A stretch of 64,000 nucleotides of DNA, taken from the NCBI GenBank assembly GCA_028868375.1, contig JAGWUP010000011.1:38496-102495 (forward strand), written 5' to 3'. Below the pieces are notes generated by a model. It worked only from the letters and a program-made list of their open reading frames with translations, did no database searches and had not been told where the DNA came from. This document shows, one piece after another, positions 52,670 through 62,193 of the stretch. The stretch comes from Elusimicrobiota bacterium. Its GTDB lineage: Bacteria; Elusimicrobiota; Elusimicrobia; UBA1565; UBA9628. Numbering within the stretch: the first letter of the stretch is position 1; the number at the start of each line of letters is the position of its first letter. The position numbers and the translations under genes are program-made.

Positions 52670-54559
52670 ATGGCGGCTGGGTCTCGGCGCGGCAAGCTCG
52701 CGTATAAAATCCTCTTCTGGTTCCTGCTGATCTCGGTAGGCCCGGTCCTCGTCGTCGGCTACAATCTCGTCAACATCTCCCAGGCCTCCCTGCGCAAGGA
52801 AACGCTGTCGATGCAGGAATCCCTGGCCGTGGGATTCTCCGACACGGTCAACAAGTACGTGATGTCGTTGAAGAACGTCATCGCCGACACCGCCGCGCTC
52901 GAGGACTTCTCCAGCATGAACGCGGCCAAGCAGCAGCAATATTTGAACCGCATCCTCCAGGTTCACCTGGCCGTGCTGGAGCTCTCCGTCGCCAACGCCC
53001 AAGGGCAGGAGACGCTGCGCACCGGGCGCTTCCTGGAGCCCAATCCGAAGCTGCGCGACGTCGAGGAGGAGGAGTGGTTTCTGGGGGCGATGAAGCGCGG
53101 GCAATACGTGGGGCACCTCGAGCGCTTCCAGGGGCTTTACCCCGCCTTGACGATCGCCGTCGCCATCGTCGATCCCGAGGCGCAGCCGCCCAGGCCGATC
53201 GGAGTGCTGGAGGCCAAGGTCAGCCTCAACGGCTTGTCGACCATGTTGAGCATGGAGTTTCCGCCCGCCGGCAAGAGCGTCGCGGCCGTCGTCGCCCCCG
53301 ACGGCTTCCTGGTCGCCCACTCCAATCTCAAGGAGGTCTATCGGCCCGACGCGCGCCTGCCGGACGACATCCTGAAGATCATCACGACGCAGTCCAACGA
53401 GAAGGGCGGCGGCGAGATCTCGATGCCGGACGGCAGCCGCCTGCTCGGAGCCTACAGCGACGTCAGGGACCTCAATTGGGTGGTCTACGTGCAGCAGCCC
53501 ATCGACATCGCCAACAAGACGGCCGCCGAGATGACGCGGCAGACCCTCACGGTGCTGGGCTGGGTGGTGCTCTGCATCCTCCTCTTGTCCTTGGCGGTGG
53601 CCAACCACATCACGCAGCCCGTCCGCCTGCTCCGGGAGCTGGCCGACCGCACCGGGCGGGGGCAGTTCGAGGGCGACCTCTCGGACATCCCCTCGCCGAC
53701 CAACGACGAGATCGGCGATCTCCAGCAGACCTTCCTGACGATGCGCGATTCCCTCAAGGAGAAGACCGGCGAGCTCATCCACGCCAAGCAGGAGTTGGAG
53801 AGATTCACCAAGTTCCTGGAGAAGCGGGTCGACGCCAGGACCCGGGAGTTGAAGGCGGCACAGGACGAGTTGATCAAGAAGGAGCGGCTGGCCGCGATCG
53901 GGCAGATGGCCTCCGTCGTCGGCCACGAGATCCGCAACCCGCTGGCCGTGATCAACAACTCGATCTATTTCATCAAGACGAAGCTGGGGCAGGCCAGCGC
54001 GCCGGACCCCAAGGTGGCCAAGCACATCAAGATCATCGAGTCCGAGATCCTGCAGGCCAACGGCATCATCAACGAGATCCTGACTTACTCCCGCCAGCGG
54101 GATCTCAAGCCGGAGCGCGTCTTGGTCAACAATTGGTTGGAGGAGCTGCTCTCCGTCTATCCCTTTCCGCCGCACATCGCCGTCGAGAAGCGCTTCGACC
54201 CAGCCAATCCCGCCATCGAGATCGACACGGCCGAGATGCAGCAGGCCGTCCGCAATTTGATCGGCAACGGCATCGAGGTGATGCCGCAGAAGGGGACCAT
54301 CCACGTGCGCACGGCCAGGCAGGCCGACGGCAACGTCTTGATCGAGATCGGCGACACCGGCCCGGGGATTCCGCCCGAGGTCCTGGACAAGATATTCGCC
54401 CCGTTCTTCACGACCAAGGCGCGCGGCACCGGCTTGGGCCTGGCCGTGGTGCGCAAGGTGATGGACCGCCACCGCGGGCGCGTCGACGTCGAGAGCGCGG
54501 CGGCTCGCGGCACGATCTTCCGCCTTTATCTGCCGGCGGCCTGGGAGCGACGCCGTTGA
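52670..54559 (+). CDS. Membrane sensor histidine kinase (dCache-like sensor, HAMP, HisKA, HATPase)
   Basis: 629 residues. Transmembrane helix (about 12-35), large periplasmic Cache-like sensor (about 36-285), second helix (about 288-309), HAMP (about 310-365), coiled coil, then HisKA with H419 in GHEIRNPL and an ATPase domain with IGDTGPGIP and GTGLGLAVV boxes. All kinase motifs look functional. ATG 52670 is chosen; an in-frame TTG lies 12 nt upstream. Neighbouring receivers at 52236, 54594 and 55772 are candidate phospho-partners. Confidence 0.92.
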   Translation: MAAGSRRGKLAYKILFWFLLISVGPVLVVGYNLVNISQASLRKETLSMQESLAVGFSDTVNKYVMSLKNVIADTAALEDFSSMNAAKQQQYLNRILQVHLAVLELSVANAQGQETLRTGRFLEPNPKLRDVEEEEWFLGAMKRGQYVGHLERFQGLYPALTIAVAIVDPEAQPPRPIGVLEAKVSLNGLSTMLSMEFPPAGKSVAAVVAPDGFLVAHSNLKEVYRPDARLPDDILKIITTQSNEKGGGEISMPDGSRLLGAYSDVRDLNWVVYVQQPIDIANKTAAEMTRQTLTVLGWVVLCILLLSLAVANHITQPVRLLRELADRTGRGQFEGDLSDIPSPTNDEIGDLQQTFLTMRDSLKEKTGELIHAKQELERFTKFLEKRVDARTRELKAAQDELIKKERLAAIGQMASVVGHEIRNPLAVINNSIYFIKTKLGQASAPDPKVAKHIKIIESEILQANGIINEILTYSRQRDLKPERVLVNNWLEELLSVYPFPPHIAVEKRFDPANPAIEIDTAEMQQAVRNLIGNGIEVMPQKGTIHVRTARQADGNVLIEIGDTGPGIPPEVLDKIFAPFFTTKARGTGLGLAVVRKVMDRHRGRVDVESAAARGTIFRLYLPAAWERRR

Positions 54560-54585
54560 CAGCCTCGGCCAAGAGGGGCTAAACT
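54556..54585 (+). promoter_or_regulatory. Promoter TTGACA-18-TAAACT
   Basis: Perfect -35 TTGACA (54556-54561), overlapping the end of the kinase gene, 18-bp spacer, TAAACT (54580-54585), 8 nt before ATG 54594; leaderless or nearly so. Confidence 0.6.
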
Positions 54586-54593
54586 CCAAGCGC

Positions 54594-55751
54594 ATGAAGG
54601 CCAAGGTGCTGGTCGTCGACGATGACGGCAACATGCGCGAATCGATCTCCGACAACCTGGAGATGGACGGCTACGATGTCGTCCAAGCCGCCAGCGGCGC
54701 CGAGGCCATGGCGGCCGTCCACAAGGATTTCTTCGACGTGATCCTGATGGACTACAACCTGACCGATTCCACGGGCATCGAGGTCATCAAGCGCATCCGC
54801 CAGATCAACGCCGACAGCCAGATCCTGATGCTGACCGCGCACGCCTCCCTCGACACGGCGATCAAGGCGATCCAGGAGTCGGTGGCGGACTTCTTGTCCA
54901 AGCCGGTCGATTTCGACAAACTCAAGCACTCCATCGTCCGCGCCTGCGAGCGGCTGCGCTTGATCCAGGAGAACAAGGCCTTGGTCGAGCATCTGCGCGG
55001 CGCCAACGAGCAGCTCTCCAGGCTCAACGCGATGAAGTCGAAGTTCATGTCGATGGCCTCCCATGATCTGTCGAATTCCTTGATGACGCTGCAGGTCAGC
55101 TTCGAAATGCTCTCGCAGACGATGCGGCCGGACGAGGAGCAGATCAAGCGCATGCGCTACATCTCCAACGGCATCGGCCAGATCGCGCGCTTGATCGAGG
55201 ACCTTGTCGACTGGGCCTCCATCGAGCGGGGCCAGTTCCGCCTGGAGCCGGCGCCGTTTTCCCCGAACCGGATGCTGGAGGAGGTCTTGGTGGGGCCGCA
55301 GGCCCGGGCGCAGGCGCGCGGGGTCCTTCTTTCGACTCAATTCGAGCCGAATCTTGCGCCGGTCAACGCCGACAAGCGCCGCATCGCACAGGTCCTCAAC
55401 AACTTGCTGGAAAACGCGATCCGCCATACCCCGAAGGGCGGCCAGGTCGTCGTTCTGGCCCGGCGGATCGCCGGCGACTTGGGCAAGGACGAGCTGGAGC
55501 TGGCCGTGCGCGATTCCGGCGAAGGCATTCCGTCCGAGGAGCTCGACAAGATCTTCCGGTCGTTCTATCAAGGGAAGGGGCAGCAGGGCGGGCGTTTGGG
55601 ATTGGGCCTGTCGATCTCCAGGGAGATCGTGCAGGCGCACCAGGGGCGGCTGTGGGTGGAAAGCCCTGGTCCGGGGCGCGGGGCGACGTTTTTGTTCACG
55701 ATTCCCTACGCCGCCGTCGGCGCGGCCCGGTCGCAGGCGGCCCTGAAATGA
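54594..55751 (+). CDS. Receiver-histidine kinase hybrid protein
   Basis: 385 residues, cytoplasmic. An N-terminal receiver (about 1-120) with D53 in VILMDYNL is followed by a HisKA domain with H157 in SHDLSNSL and an ATPase domain with NLLENAIRHTP, DSGEGIP and LGLGLSI. Receiver-first kinases act as intermediates that receive a signal from another kinase. No transmembrane helix, so it probably takes input from the membrane kinase encoded upstream and feeds the NarL-type regulator, whose start overlaps or follows the stop. Confidence 0.9.
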   Translation: MKAKVLVVDDDGNMRESISDNLEMDGYDVVQAASGAEAMAAVHKDFFDVILMDYNLTDSTGIEVIKRIRQINADSQILMLTAHASLDTAIKAIQESVADFLSKPVDFDKLKHSIVRACERLRLIQENKALVEHLRGANEQLSRLNAMKSKFMSMASHDLSNSLMTLQVSFEMLSQTMRPDEEQIKRMRYISNGIGQIARLIEDLVDWASIERGQFRLEPAPFSPNRMLEEVLVGPQARAQARGVLLSTQFEPNLAPVNADKRRIAQVLNNLLENAIRHTPKGGQVVVLARRIAGDLGKDELELAVRDSGEGIPSEELDKIFRSFYQGKGQQGGRLGLGLSISREIVQAHQGRLWVESPGPGRGATFLFTIPYAAVGAARSQAALK

Positions 55752-55771
55752 AAGCGCGCAAGGGAGGATCC

Positions 55772-56443
55772 ATGGCAGCCGGCAAGAAAAGGGTCAGAGT
55801 CCTGATCGCGGACGACCAGACGCTGTTTCGCGAGGGCATCAAGGACCTGCTTGAGAACGAAAGGATCGTCGAGGTGATCGGAGAGGCGTCCGACGGCAAC
55901 GAGGCGGTGCGCCAGGCCAAGAAGCTCAAGCCGGACGTCATCCTGATGGACATCAAGCTGCCTCATCTCGACGGCGTGTCCGCCACCAGGGTCATCCGCA
56001 AGGAATGCCCGGACACCAACGTCCTGATCCTGTCCAGCTTCGAGGACGAGGCCCACGTGATGGAGTCCATCCAGGCCGGCGCCAACGGCTACCTCTCGAA
56101 GATGCTCCCCGCCACGGAGCTGGTCAACGCGCTCAAGGCCTTCGCCAACGACGGCGTGATGATCCCGCAGCAGGTCATGGGCAAGCTCATCGCCGGCTTG
56201 CGCCAGATGGGCGACGGGGGAGGCTCCTCGCCCGTGGCGCTGACCAAGACCGAGATACGGGCCCTGGTCTTCTTGGGCAGCGGCCTCTCCAACAAGGAGA
56301 TCGCCACGAAGATGGACTGCTCGGTCAAGACGATCAAGAACCACTTGAACGCCATCTTCCAGAAGCTCGAGGTCAGCAACCGCACCGAGGCCGTCGTCAA
56401 GGGCATCGAGATCGGGCTGATCTCGCCCGACGAGCAGCGCTAG
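55772..56443 (+). CDS. NarL/FixJ-family response regulator
   Basis: 223 residues. Receiver domain with D60 in VILMDIKLP and a C-terminal LuxR-type helix-turn-helix (LTKTEIRALVFLGSGLSNKE, TIKNHLNAIFQKL). The putative DNA-binding output of this signalling block. ATG 55772 has an AGGGAGG ribosome binding site 4 nt upstream; ATG 55748, overlapping the previous stop as ATGA, gives eight more residues. Confidence 0.9.
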   Translation: MAAGKKRVRVLIADDQTLFREGIKDLLENERIVEVIGEASDGNEAVRQAKKLKPDVILMDIKLPHLDGVSATRVIRKECPDTNVLILSSFEDEAHVMESIQAGANGYLSKMLPATELVNALKAFANDGVMIPQQVMGKLIAGLRQMGDGGGSSPVALTKTEIRALVFLGSGLSNKEIATKMDCSVKTIKNHLNAIFQKLEVSNRTEAVVKGIEIGLISPDEQR

Positions 56444-56461
56444 GCCGTCGCCGGCTCGACG

Positions 56462-57499
56462 GTGACCAAGGAGAAGTTCGTCGCCGAGCTCGAGCGCGCC
56501 CTCGTCGTCCTGGGCGAGCTTCCGGTGACGGCGGCCCTCCTCTCCCATCTCGCTTGCGCGCTCAAGAAGGGGGAGCCGGATTGGTGGCTTCGCGCCGAGC
56601 GGGCCTGGCAAGATCGCCGCTTCGTCGCCTGGACCGAGGCCTGGAGCCTCTTTCTGGCCGCCGTCCACGCCGACGTGCTGGGCGATCCCGACAGCCCCCT
56701 GCGCCGCTACTTTCCCTCCTGCGGCGGGACCTCGGAGGTGGACCCGACCGGCGTCTTCGCGCGCTACCTCTCCGGCTTGCCGCGCCAGTTCTACTCCAGG
56801 CTGCGGCAGGCCCGCCGCCAGGGCTTCAGCGCCAGCCGCGCGGCCCTGTGGCTGCCGCCGGCCGCCAGCTTCTTTGCGCGGCGCGGCCTGCCCTTCTACC
56901 TGGTCGAGCTGGACGCCGGCTCGGGGTTGAATCTCGCCGCCGATCTCGGCGGCCCCAAGAGCTTCGATTCCAGCCTGATCGCCGCCCGCGTCGGTCTGGA
57001 CCCCGAGCCTTTGGAATTGCGGGAGCCGGAGACGAAATTGTGGCTGGCGGCGGGCTCTCCGCCCGAGGCCGTCGAGGAGCTCTCCCGGCTTAAGGCCGCC
57101 GTCGAGGCGGCGTCTCGGCGCATGGACGAGGAGGCGGCCTTCATCCAGTTGGCGCGCTGCCCCTTGATCAAGGCCCCGGCCTTCTTGAGGAGGAATATCC
57201 CCGTCGACGATCCGGACGTCGGGCTTCTGGTCTTCAACATCGCGGCCAGCGGGCGGCTCGACGAGGCCGAATACGCTCGCTTCCGCTGCGAGATGGCCGC
57301 GACCCTGTCGCCTTGGGGCGAGCGCGGACTGTGGCTGGAGGTCGAGCTCTTGCGCGGGCAACCCTTCGCGACCACGGTCCAAGCGACCCTGCGGCGCCCC
57401 TCCCCAGGCGGGCTGCTGGAGCTGGCGGCCGTCCAATTCGACGCGGTCGCGGACCGGGTCTCCTACGACGCCGCGCGCGCCGATCGCTTCTTGGCGTAG
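56462..57499 (+). CDS. DUF2332-family protein
   Basis: 345 residues, no signal peptide. The central ELDAGSGLNLAADLGG and the following ARVGLDPEPLELREPETKLWL and RLKAAVEAA match the DUF2332 family, whose ELGASAGLNL segment looks like a nucleotide or SAM-binding loop of a methyltransferase-like fold. Biochemical role unknown. It lies between the signalling genes and the second half of the Tad locus; whether it belongs to either is unclear. Confidence 0.7.
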   Translation: MTKEKFVAELERALVVLGELPVTAALLSHLACALKKGEPDWWLRAERAWQDRRFVAWTEAWSLFLAAVHADVLGDPDSPLRRYFPSCGGTSEVDPTGVFARYLSGLPRQFYSRLRQARRQGFSASRAALWLPPAASFFARRGLPFYLVELDAGSGLNLAADLGGPKSFDSSLIAARVGLDPEPLELREPETKLWLAAGSPPEAVEELSRLKAAVEAASRRMDEEAAFIQLARCPLIKAPAFLRRNIPVDDPDVGLLVFNIAASGRLDEAEYARFRCEMAATLSPWGERGLWLEVELLRGQPFATTVQATLRRPSPGGLLELAAVQFDAVADRVSYDAARADRFLA

Positions 57500-57541
57500 C
57501 CGGCTTGATTGGACCGTAGCCGAACTTTTACCGGGAAGCAC

Positions 57542-57601
57542 TTGAATTTTGACCGGCCTAGGGCTATAACGGCTTGGATAAGACCCGTGACGCGATATAT
57601 A
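57542..57601 (+). promoter_or_regulatory. Promoter region of the second pilus gene block
   Basis: Two signals: TTGAAT-17-TATAAC (57542-57570), and a nearer TATATA (57596-57601) with TTGGAT 16 bp before it and ATG 57608 6 nt after it. Either could serve; the second would give a leaderless message. Confidence 0.45.
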
Positions 57602-57607
57602 CGATTT

Positions 57608-58846
57608 ATGGCGCCGGCCTTGAGTCGTCGCCGAGGGCAGATCGTGCTCCCGGCGCTGTTCTTGCTGCCGACCTTGTTCTTGTTCGTCTTCCTGATCTTC
57701 GAGACGGCGAAGCTGTCGCGCGCGAAGATCCGGCATCAGTTCGCCGTCGACGCCGCCGCCTTCGTCGAGATGACCAACTACTCGGACTTCCTGAACCGCT
57801 CGGCCTACGTCAACGGGGCCTTCCCGATGCGCATCTTCTGGGAGGGCTTCCACGACGGGCCCGGCATCGACTGCCAGGGCCGCGATCCCTGCCCCAAGCC
57901 GCCGATCACGCGCAACCCGGCGCCGATCAACGAGATTCTTTACGCCGACGGCGTCTATCCCGCGGCCGGGGCGGGAGATCCCGGCGGGCTGACCGATCCC
58001 AACACCTTCGACGGGGGGCAGGGGGCCTGGCCGATCCGCTATTACCATCCCGCCCGGCCGAACATGGACCAGGTGGAGCCTAACGTCGACGAGTCCTGCA
58101 CGGCCAACGGGCAGACCTACCCCAACTGCGTCACGATCATCAGCATGGACACGGCCAAATATTGGAACATCAACTGGGAGGACGCCAACGCCATCTACAG
58201 TCTTTACGTGAAGATTTATCAGCTTCTGGGCTCGGTGGAGTCGGCGCAGTTCTCGGTGCTCAAGCGCCTGCAGGGGGCCAGCGGCGGCGTGCCGCATAAT
58301 TTCCTGCGCAAGTCCTATTTCCTCAATGTCGGAGGCGATAACGCGGGCGCGGAGGCGGCGGCCCTGTCGGACAGCCTCGACGCGAGCAACCCGGCCGAGT
58401 GGAATCCAGGCCCGGTCCATTTTGAGTGCGCCTCGCGCGTCCTGTTTCATGGAAACCAGCTCGTCCACTCCTGGGGCCAGCCTTATCAGATTTGGGCCTC
58501 GGATCCGCCGCCCCAGATGCCGAACACGATCCCGGATTGTTCCGGGCTGTTCCAGGCGGTCTGGGTGGAGCCCTCCGTCATCAAGAGCCTGTCCAGCGTC
58601 GGCGCCAGCCCGTATCCCGGCTGGCCGGCGCAGACGCGCTACTTGGTCGACGACGACGGCGGCAAGGCGGACGGAAGCGCCAACTACTTCAACGTTCCGG
58701 TCAACGCCGTGCTCGGCCAGGCCGACGGCGGGCCGCGCGTGCACGCGACGGTGGCGATTGGCGGCTTCAACGGGGCCAATCCCGCGGTCTGGCTTGAGAA
58801 CGGCATAGGGCCGACGCCGAAGTTCCAGGTGAGGGAGTATCCGTGA
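57608..58846 (+). CDS. TadG-like pilus locus protein with large exported domain
   Basis: 412 residues. An N-terminal RRRGQIVLPALFLLPTLFLF segment resembles the TadE/TadG helix with the G-Q site, but mature position 5 is proline rather than glutamate, so processing by the prepilin peptidase is doubtful. The HQFAVDAAAFVEM segment that follows is typical of TadG-like proteins. The remaining 370 residues form a large extracytoplasmic region without recognised family. Overlaps the next gene by 4 nt (GTGA). Confidence 0.7.
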   Translation: MAPALSRRRGQIVLPALFLLPTLFLFVFLIFETAKLSRAKIRHQFAVDAAAFVEMTNYSDFLNRSAYVNGAFPMRIFWEGFHDGPGIDCQGRDPCPKPPITRNPAPINEILYADGVYPAAGAGDPGGLTDPNTFDGGQGAWPIRYYHPARPNMDQVEPNVDESCTANGQTYPNCVTIISMDTAKYWNINWEDANAIYSLYVKIYQLLGSVESAQFSVLKRLQGASGGVPHNFLRKSYFLNVGGDNAGAEAAALSDSLDASNPAEWNPGPVHFECASRVLFHGNQLVHSWGQPYQIWASDPPPQMPNTIPDCSGLFQAVWVEPSVIKSLSSVGASPYPGWPAQTRYLVDDDGGKADGSANYFNVPVNAVLGQADGGPRVHATVAIGGFNGANPAVWLENGIGPTPKFQVREYP

Positions 58847-59370
58847 GCCGAACTGAAAAAAGAGGCCTGACCCTATTTTTCAGCAGGAGGGGGCAAGCGA
58901 CGACGGAGGTCGTGCTGCTCTTGCCGATCTTCATGTTCTTCCTTTTCGCCTTCGCCAAGATATTCGCGACGCTGATCCTGGTGCAGAAAGTGGAGATCGC
59001 TTCCTACTACGCGGCGCGGCGCTGGCAGCTGGAGTCGCATCGCGACGTCGACTACGCCGCCTTCGACGGCGACGCGGGCGGCTGCGGCGGGTTGTGCAGC
59101 GACATCGAGCAGAAAGCCTTAAGTTACGTCGGCTACGGCACGGCCTCCCAGGACTTTTTGGGCCTGACCTACACGTGCGGCGGCGGCAAGGCGGTCGGCC
59201 TGGGCATCCAGCGCACGCAGGTCTGGAACGTCGTGACCCTCACCGTCTGCACCAAGCCGATCGACGTCTCCTGGATGTTCCATACCAAGGGCTACACCTT
59301 CCAGGTGACCAAGTACGTCCCCAATCGCGACCGCCCCATCATGTTCGTGCTTCCGGGGCTGAAAGGATAG
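58843..59370 (+). CDS. TadE-type pseudopilin 2
   Basis: 175 residues. RRGQATTEVVLLLPIFMFF gives the G-Q cleavage site with glutamate 5 and the TadE helix, followed by KVEIASYYAARRWQLE. The exported part includes several cysteines (GGCGGLC, YTCGGG, TVCTKP) that could form disulfides. GTG start overlapping the TadG-like stop; the two probably form a pair. Confidence 0.78.
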   Translation: MSRTEKRGLTLFFSRRGQATTEVVLLLPIFMFFLFAFAKIFATLILVQKVEIASYYAARRWQLESHRDVDYAAFDGDAGGCGGLCSDIEQKALSYVGYGTASQDFLGLTYTCGGGKAVGLGIQRTQVWNVVTLTVCTKPIDVSWMFHTKGYTFQVTKYVPNRDRPIMFVLPGLKG

Positions 59371-59397
59371 GTAAAATGTATAGTGAAGGAGCAAGCG

Positions 59398-61140
59398 ATG
59401 CTTTGGGCTAAATTCCGCCTCTTCATGCAGCGCTACTGGCTGTGGGTGGCGATCGTGGTCGGCCTGTTCGTCTCGGTGCTGATCCCGATCTGGTACTTGG
59501 CCGGCATGGAGGAGAGCGTGCGCCGCTACATCGTCGGCATCAACGTGGCCTCGCTGCCCTGGGGCATCCTGCAGACGCTGGTCTTCGTCGGCTTCCTCTA
59601 CCTGCTGCAGTACGGCGGGGGCTTCGCCCAGTTCAAGAAATCGAAGGTGGCCTCCGCCGCGGTCAATGTGCGCTTCTCGGAGGTCATCGGCTTGACCGAG
59701 GCCAAGCGCGAGGCCTGGGAGATGGTGCAGCTCATCAAGGACCGCGCCGCGCTCAACAAGGTCGGCGGCAAGATCCTCCACGGCATGCTGATGATCGGCC
59801 CTCCCGGCTGCGGCAAGACGATGCTGGCCAAGGCCATCGCCACGGAGGCCGGGGTGCCCTTCCTCTCGACCGCCGGCTCCGAGTTCGTCGAGATCTTCGT
59901 GGGGGTGGGCGCGGCGCGCGTGCGCAAGCTCTTCGGCCAAGCCCGGCAGTACGCGCGCGCCTACGGGGCCTGCATCATCTTCATCGACGAGATCGAGGTG
60001 CTGGGCAAGACCCGGGTCTTCATGGACGCCTTCGGCGGCTCCTCCGAGTCCAACAGCACCCTCAATCAATTGCTCGTCGAGATGGACGGCCTCCACGACG
60101 ACGCGGCCCACATCGTCGTCATCGGCGCGATGAACGCCGCCCAAGAGGTCTTGGACCCCGCCCTGCTGCGCCCCGGGCGCTTCGACCGCACTATCTCCAT
60201 CTCCCGGCCGAACCTGCAGGAGCGCCGGGAGATCTTCGAGTATTACTCCAAGAAGATTCATCTCGATCCCTCCATCGATCTCGCGCGCCTGGCGCGCAAG
60301 TCGGTCTACAAGACCCCGGCCGAGATCGAGAACCTTCTTAAGGAAGCGGCTCTGATCGCCACGCGCGAGCGGCGCGAGCGGATCAGCTACAAGGACATCT
60401 CCGCGGCCATCGAGCGCATCGAGCTCGGCGTCGAGCACAAGCTCAACATGACCCCGCGCGAGCGCGAGATGACCGCCTACCACGAGGCCGGGCATCTGCT
60501 CGTCACCTACCTGACGCACCCCACCGACGACGTCTTCAAGGCCTCCATCGTCCAGCGCGGCCGCACCTTGGGCGTGGTCCACTCCATCCCGCGCGAGGAG
60601 CTCTACAGCTCCGACATCAACCAGATGCGCGCCCAGATCCGCGTTTCCCTGGCCGGCTTCGCGGCCGAGAAGCTCAAGTTCGGAGTCACGACGACCGGGG
60701 TTTCCTCCGACTTCGCCGGCGCCATGACGATCGCCCACGGCATGGTCTGGAGCTACGGCATGGGCGGCGAGGGGCTCATCGGCGACTTCTCGGTGATTCC
60801 CTCCGGCGGCACGCAGAAGGGCAACCAGCTCTCCGAGGCGTTGAAGGAGAAGCTCAACGCCCAGACCCAGGCGCTGCTGCGCGAGGGCTTGCGGGAAGCC
60901 GAGGAGACCTTGGCCGCCAACCGGCATATCCTCGACCGCTTCGCCGCCGAGCTGCTCAAGCGCGACGAGCTGGACTACGACGAGATCGTCGCCATCTTCA
61001 TGGAGTACGGCAAGCCCCCGCAGGGCCTGCCGGCCGCCGAGGCCGCCTCGCTGCCCTCGCTCGACGGCTCCGGCGCCGCTCCCATGCCGGTGCCGGCCTC
61101 CGCGCCGCCCCCGCCCCCGCGCAACGAGCCGCGCCGGTAA
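59398..61140 (+). CDS. FtsH-like membrane AAA+ zinc protease
   Basis: 580 residues. Two N-terminal transmembrane helices (about 13-36 and 48-75), AAA+ domain with Walker A GPPGCGKT (about 134), Walker B IIFIDEIE (about 193), arginine-finger region RPGRFDR (about 258), and an M41 protease domain with HEAGH (about 361) and [10 protein letters not shown] carrying a likely third zinc ligand. The C-terminus is a Pro/Ala-rich tail. Its place between pseudopilin and locus-specific membrane genes suggests a dedicated quality-control protease rather than the housekeeping FtsH. ATG 59398 has an AAGGAG site 6 nt upstream; GTG 59383 is the alternative, 5 nt after a TAAAAT box. Confidence 0.85.
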   Translation: MLWAKFRLFMQRYWLWVAIVVGLFVSVLIPIWYLAGMEESVRRYIVGINVASLPWGILQTLVFVGFLYLLQYGGGFAQFKKSKVASAAVNVRFSEVIGLTEAKREAWEMVQLIKDRAALNKVGGKILHGMLMIGPPGCGKTMLAKAIATEAGVPFLSTAGSEFVEIFVGVGAARVRKLFGQARQYARAYGACIIFIDEIEVLGKTRVFMDAFGGSSESNSTLNQLLVEMDGLHDDAAHIVVIGAMNAAQEVLDPALLRPGRFDRTISISRPNLQERREIFEYYSKKIHLDPSIDLARLARKSVYKTPAEIENLLKEAALIATRERRERISYKDISAAIERIELGVEHKLNMTPREREMTAYHEAGHLLVTYLTHPTDDVFKASIVQRGRTLGVVHSIPREELYSSDINQMRAQIRVSLAGFAAEKLKFGVTTTGVSSDFAGAMTIAHGMVWSYGMGGEGLIGDFSVIPSGGTQKGNQLSEALKEKLNAQTQALLREGLREAEETLAANRHILDRFAAELLKRDELDYDEIVAIFMEYGKPPQGLPAAEAASLPSLDGSGAAPMPVPASAPPPPPRNEPRR

Positions 61141-61166
61141 AAAGACGGCAAAGTCCAGCCCTTTGC

Positions 61167-61195
61167 TTGACAAAACAAGGGGTGGAGGCTACACT
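61167..61195 (+). promoter_or_regulatory. Strong promoter TTGACA-17-TACACT
   Basis: Perfect -35 TTGACA (61167-61172), 17-bp spacer, TACACT (61190-61195), 11 nt before ATG 61207. Same -10 sequence as the pilin promoter at 41169. Confidence 0.7.
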
Positions 61196-61206
61196 GACCG
61201 CGGAAG

Positions 61207-62181
61207 ATGACGACGATACGGATCGCTCGCGGCGGCGACCCATTTAGGAAATATTGGTGGGTCTTGCTGGCTGTCTTCGGCCTGAGCGGCCTGTGGGTCT
61301 GCTATCCCGCCCTGGAGGCGGGGACGGGCTCGCTCGCGGCGCGCCCCGACGAGGAGGGGCTTAAGAGCGCCGGCCAAAGCCTGGACTCCCCCGCCAATCC
61401 AGCCGGCGCTCCGGGCGGCCCCGTCGACCTGTCGATGGACTCCGGCCCCTACGGAAAGCGCGCCTCCGAGACGACGATCTCTTCCCTTTACCAGGCGCCC
61501 AAGTCCGACGAAAAAGCCGGCAAGGCGCCGTCGACGCTGGCCGCCGCCTTGGCGGCGGTGGCCGCTCGCGCCCCCAAGCCGGCCGCCTCGGCCAGGCGCC
61601 CGGATTGGGGGCGGCCAGCCGCGAGCGATTTCAACCCGCCGAAGGCCAGCTTCGGCTCCATGTCCGGGCTGCCCTCCGACAGCTCCGCGGGGGGTGCCAG
61701 CTACTCCAACTCCAGCGACGGCGGAGGCGGGGTCGTCTCCGGCTTCGCGGCCTCTTCTCCCAACACGGGGGTCGAGTACGCCCGCGGCCTGCATGACGAA
61801 GGAGCGTCCGCGGGCGACGGCAAAGGAGTCATGGGAGCGCTCGACCAGGCGAGGCGGCAGTCCGTGACGGCGGCCAGGCAGCGCAGCAACGACGCCGCCA
61901 CCGCCATGTCCGGCGCGGCCTTCGACGGCTCGGGGGGCGGCGGCTCGATCGGCGGGGGCGGCGGGGCCGCCGGCGGCGCCGGCCTCTACGCGGGGCTGGA
62001 CAGCGCCCCGATCAATCTGAAAGCCAACGATCCCAACCTCAGCCGCGTGAAGATCGAGCCGCCGCCCAAGCCGACGCCCATGCCCCAGGCGCCCGATCCC
62101 AACGATCAGATGCGGCAGATGGTGATGCAGATGGTCATGATGATGGTCGTCGGCGGGGTGATGGGCGGTTTGCAGCTCTAG
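61207..62181 (+). CDS. Gly/Ser/Ala-rich single-pass membrane protein of unknown function (1)
   Basis: 324 residues. A short basic N-terminus and one transmembrane helix (about 16-36) are followed by about 270 residues of Gly/Ser/Ala/Pro-rich, low-complexity sequence with few recognisable secondary elements. It ends in a striking Met/Gly-rich hydrophobic tail (QMVMQMVMMMVVGGVMGG). No family recognised. It is driven by a strong promoter and begins a run of three similar genes after the FtsH-like protease. Confidence 0.55.
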   Translation: MTTIRIARGGDPFRKYWWVLLAVFGLSGLWVCYPALEAGTGSLAARPDEEGLKSAGQSLDSPANPAGAPGGPVDLSMDSGPYGKRASETTISSLYQAPKSDEKAGKAPSTLAAALAAVAARAPKPAASARRPDWGRPAASDFNPPKASFGSMSGLPSDSSAGGASYSNSSDGGGGVVSGFAASSPNTGVEYARGLHDEGASAGDGKGVMGALDQARRQSVTAARQRSNDAATAMSGAAFDGSGGGGSIGGGGGAAGGAGLYAGLDSAPINLKANDPNLSRVKIEPPPKPTPMPQAPDPNDQMRQMVMQMVMMMVVGGVMGGLQL

Positions 62182-62193
62182 CGGGAGAACAGC

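Noticed and set aside
55706..58744. Minus-strand open frame of 1012 codons
   Set aside because: Antisense to the NarL-type regulator, DUF2332 and TadG-like genes; no motif or start signal.
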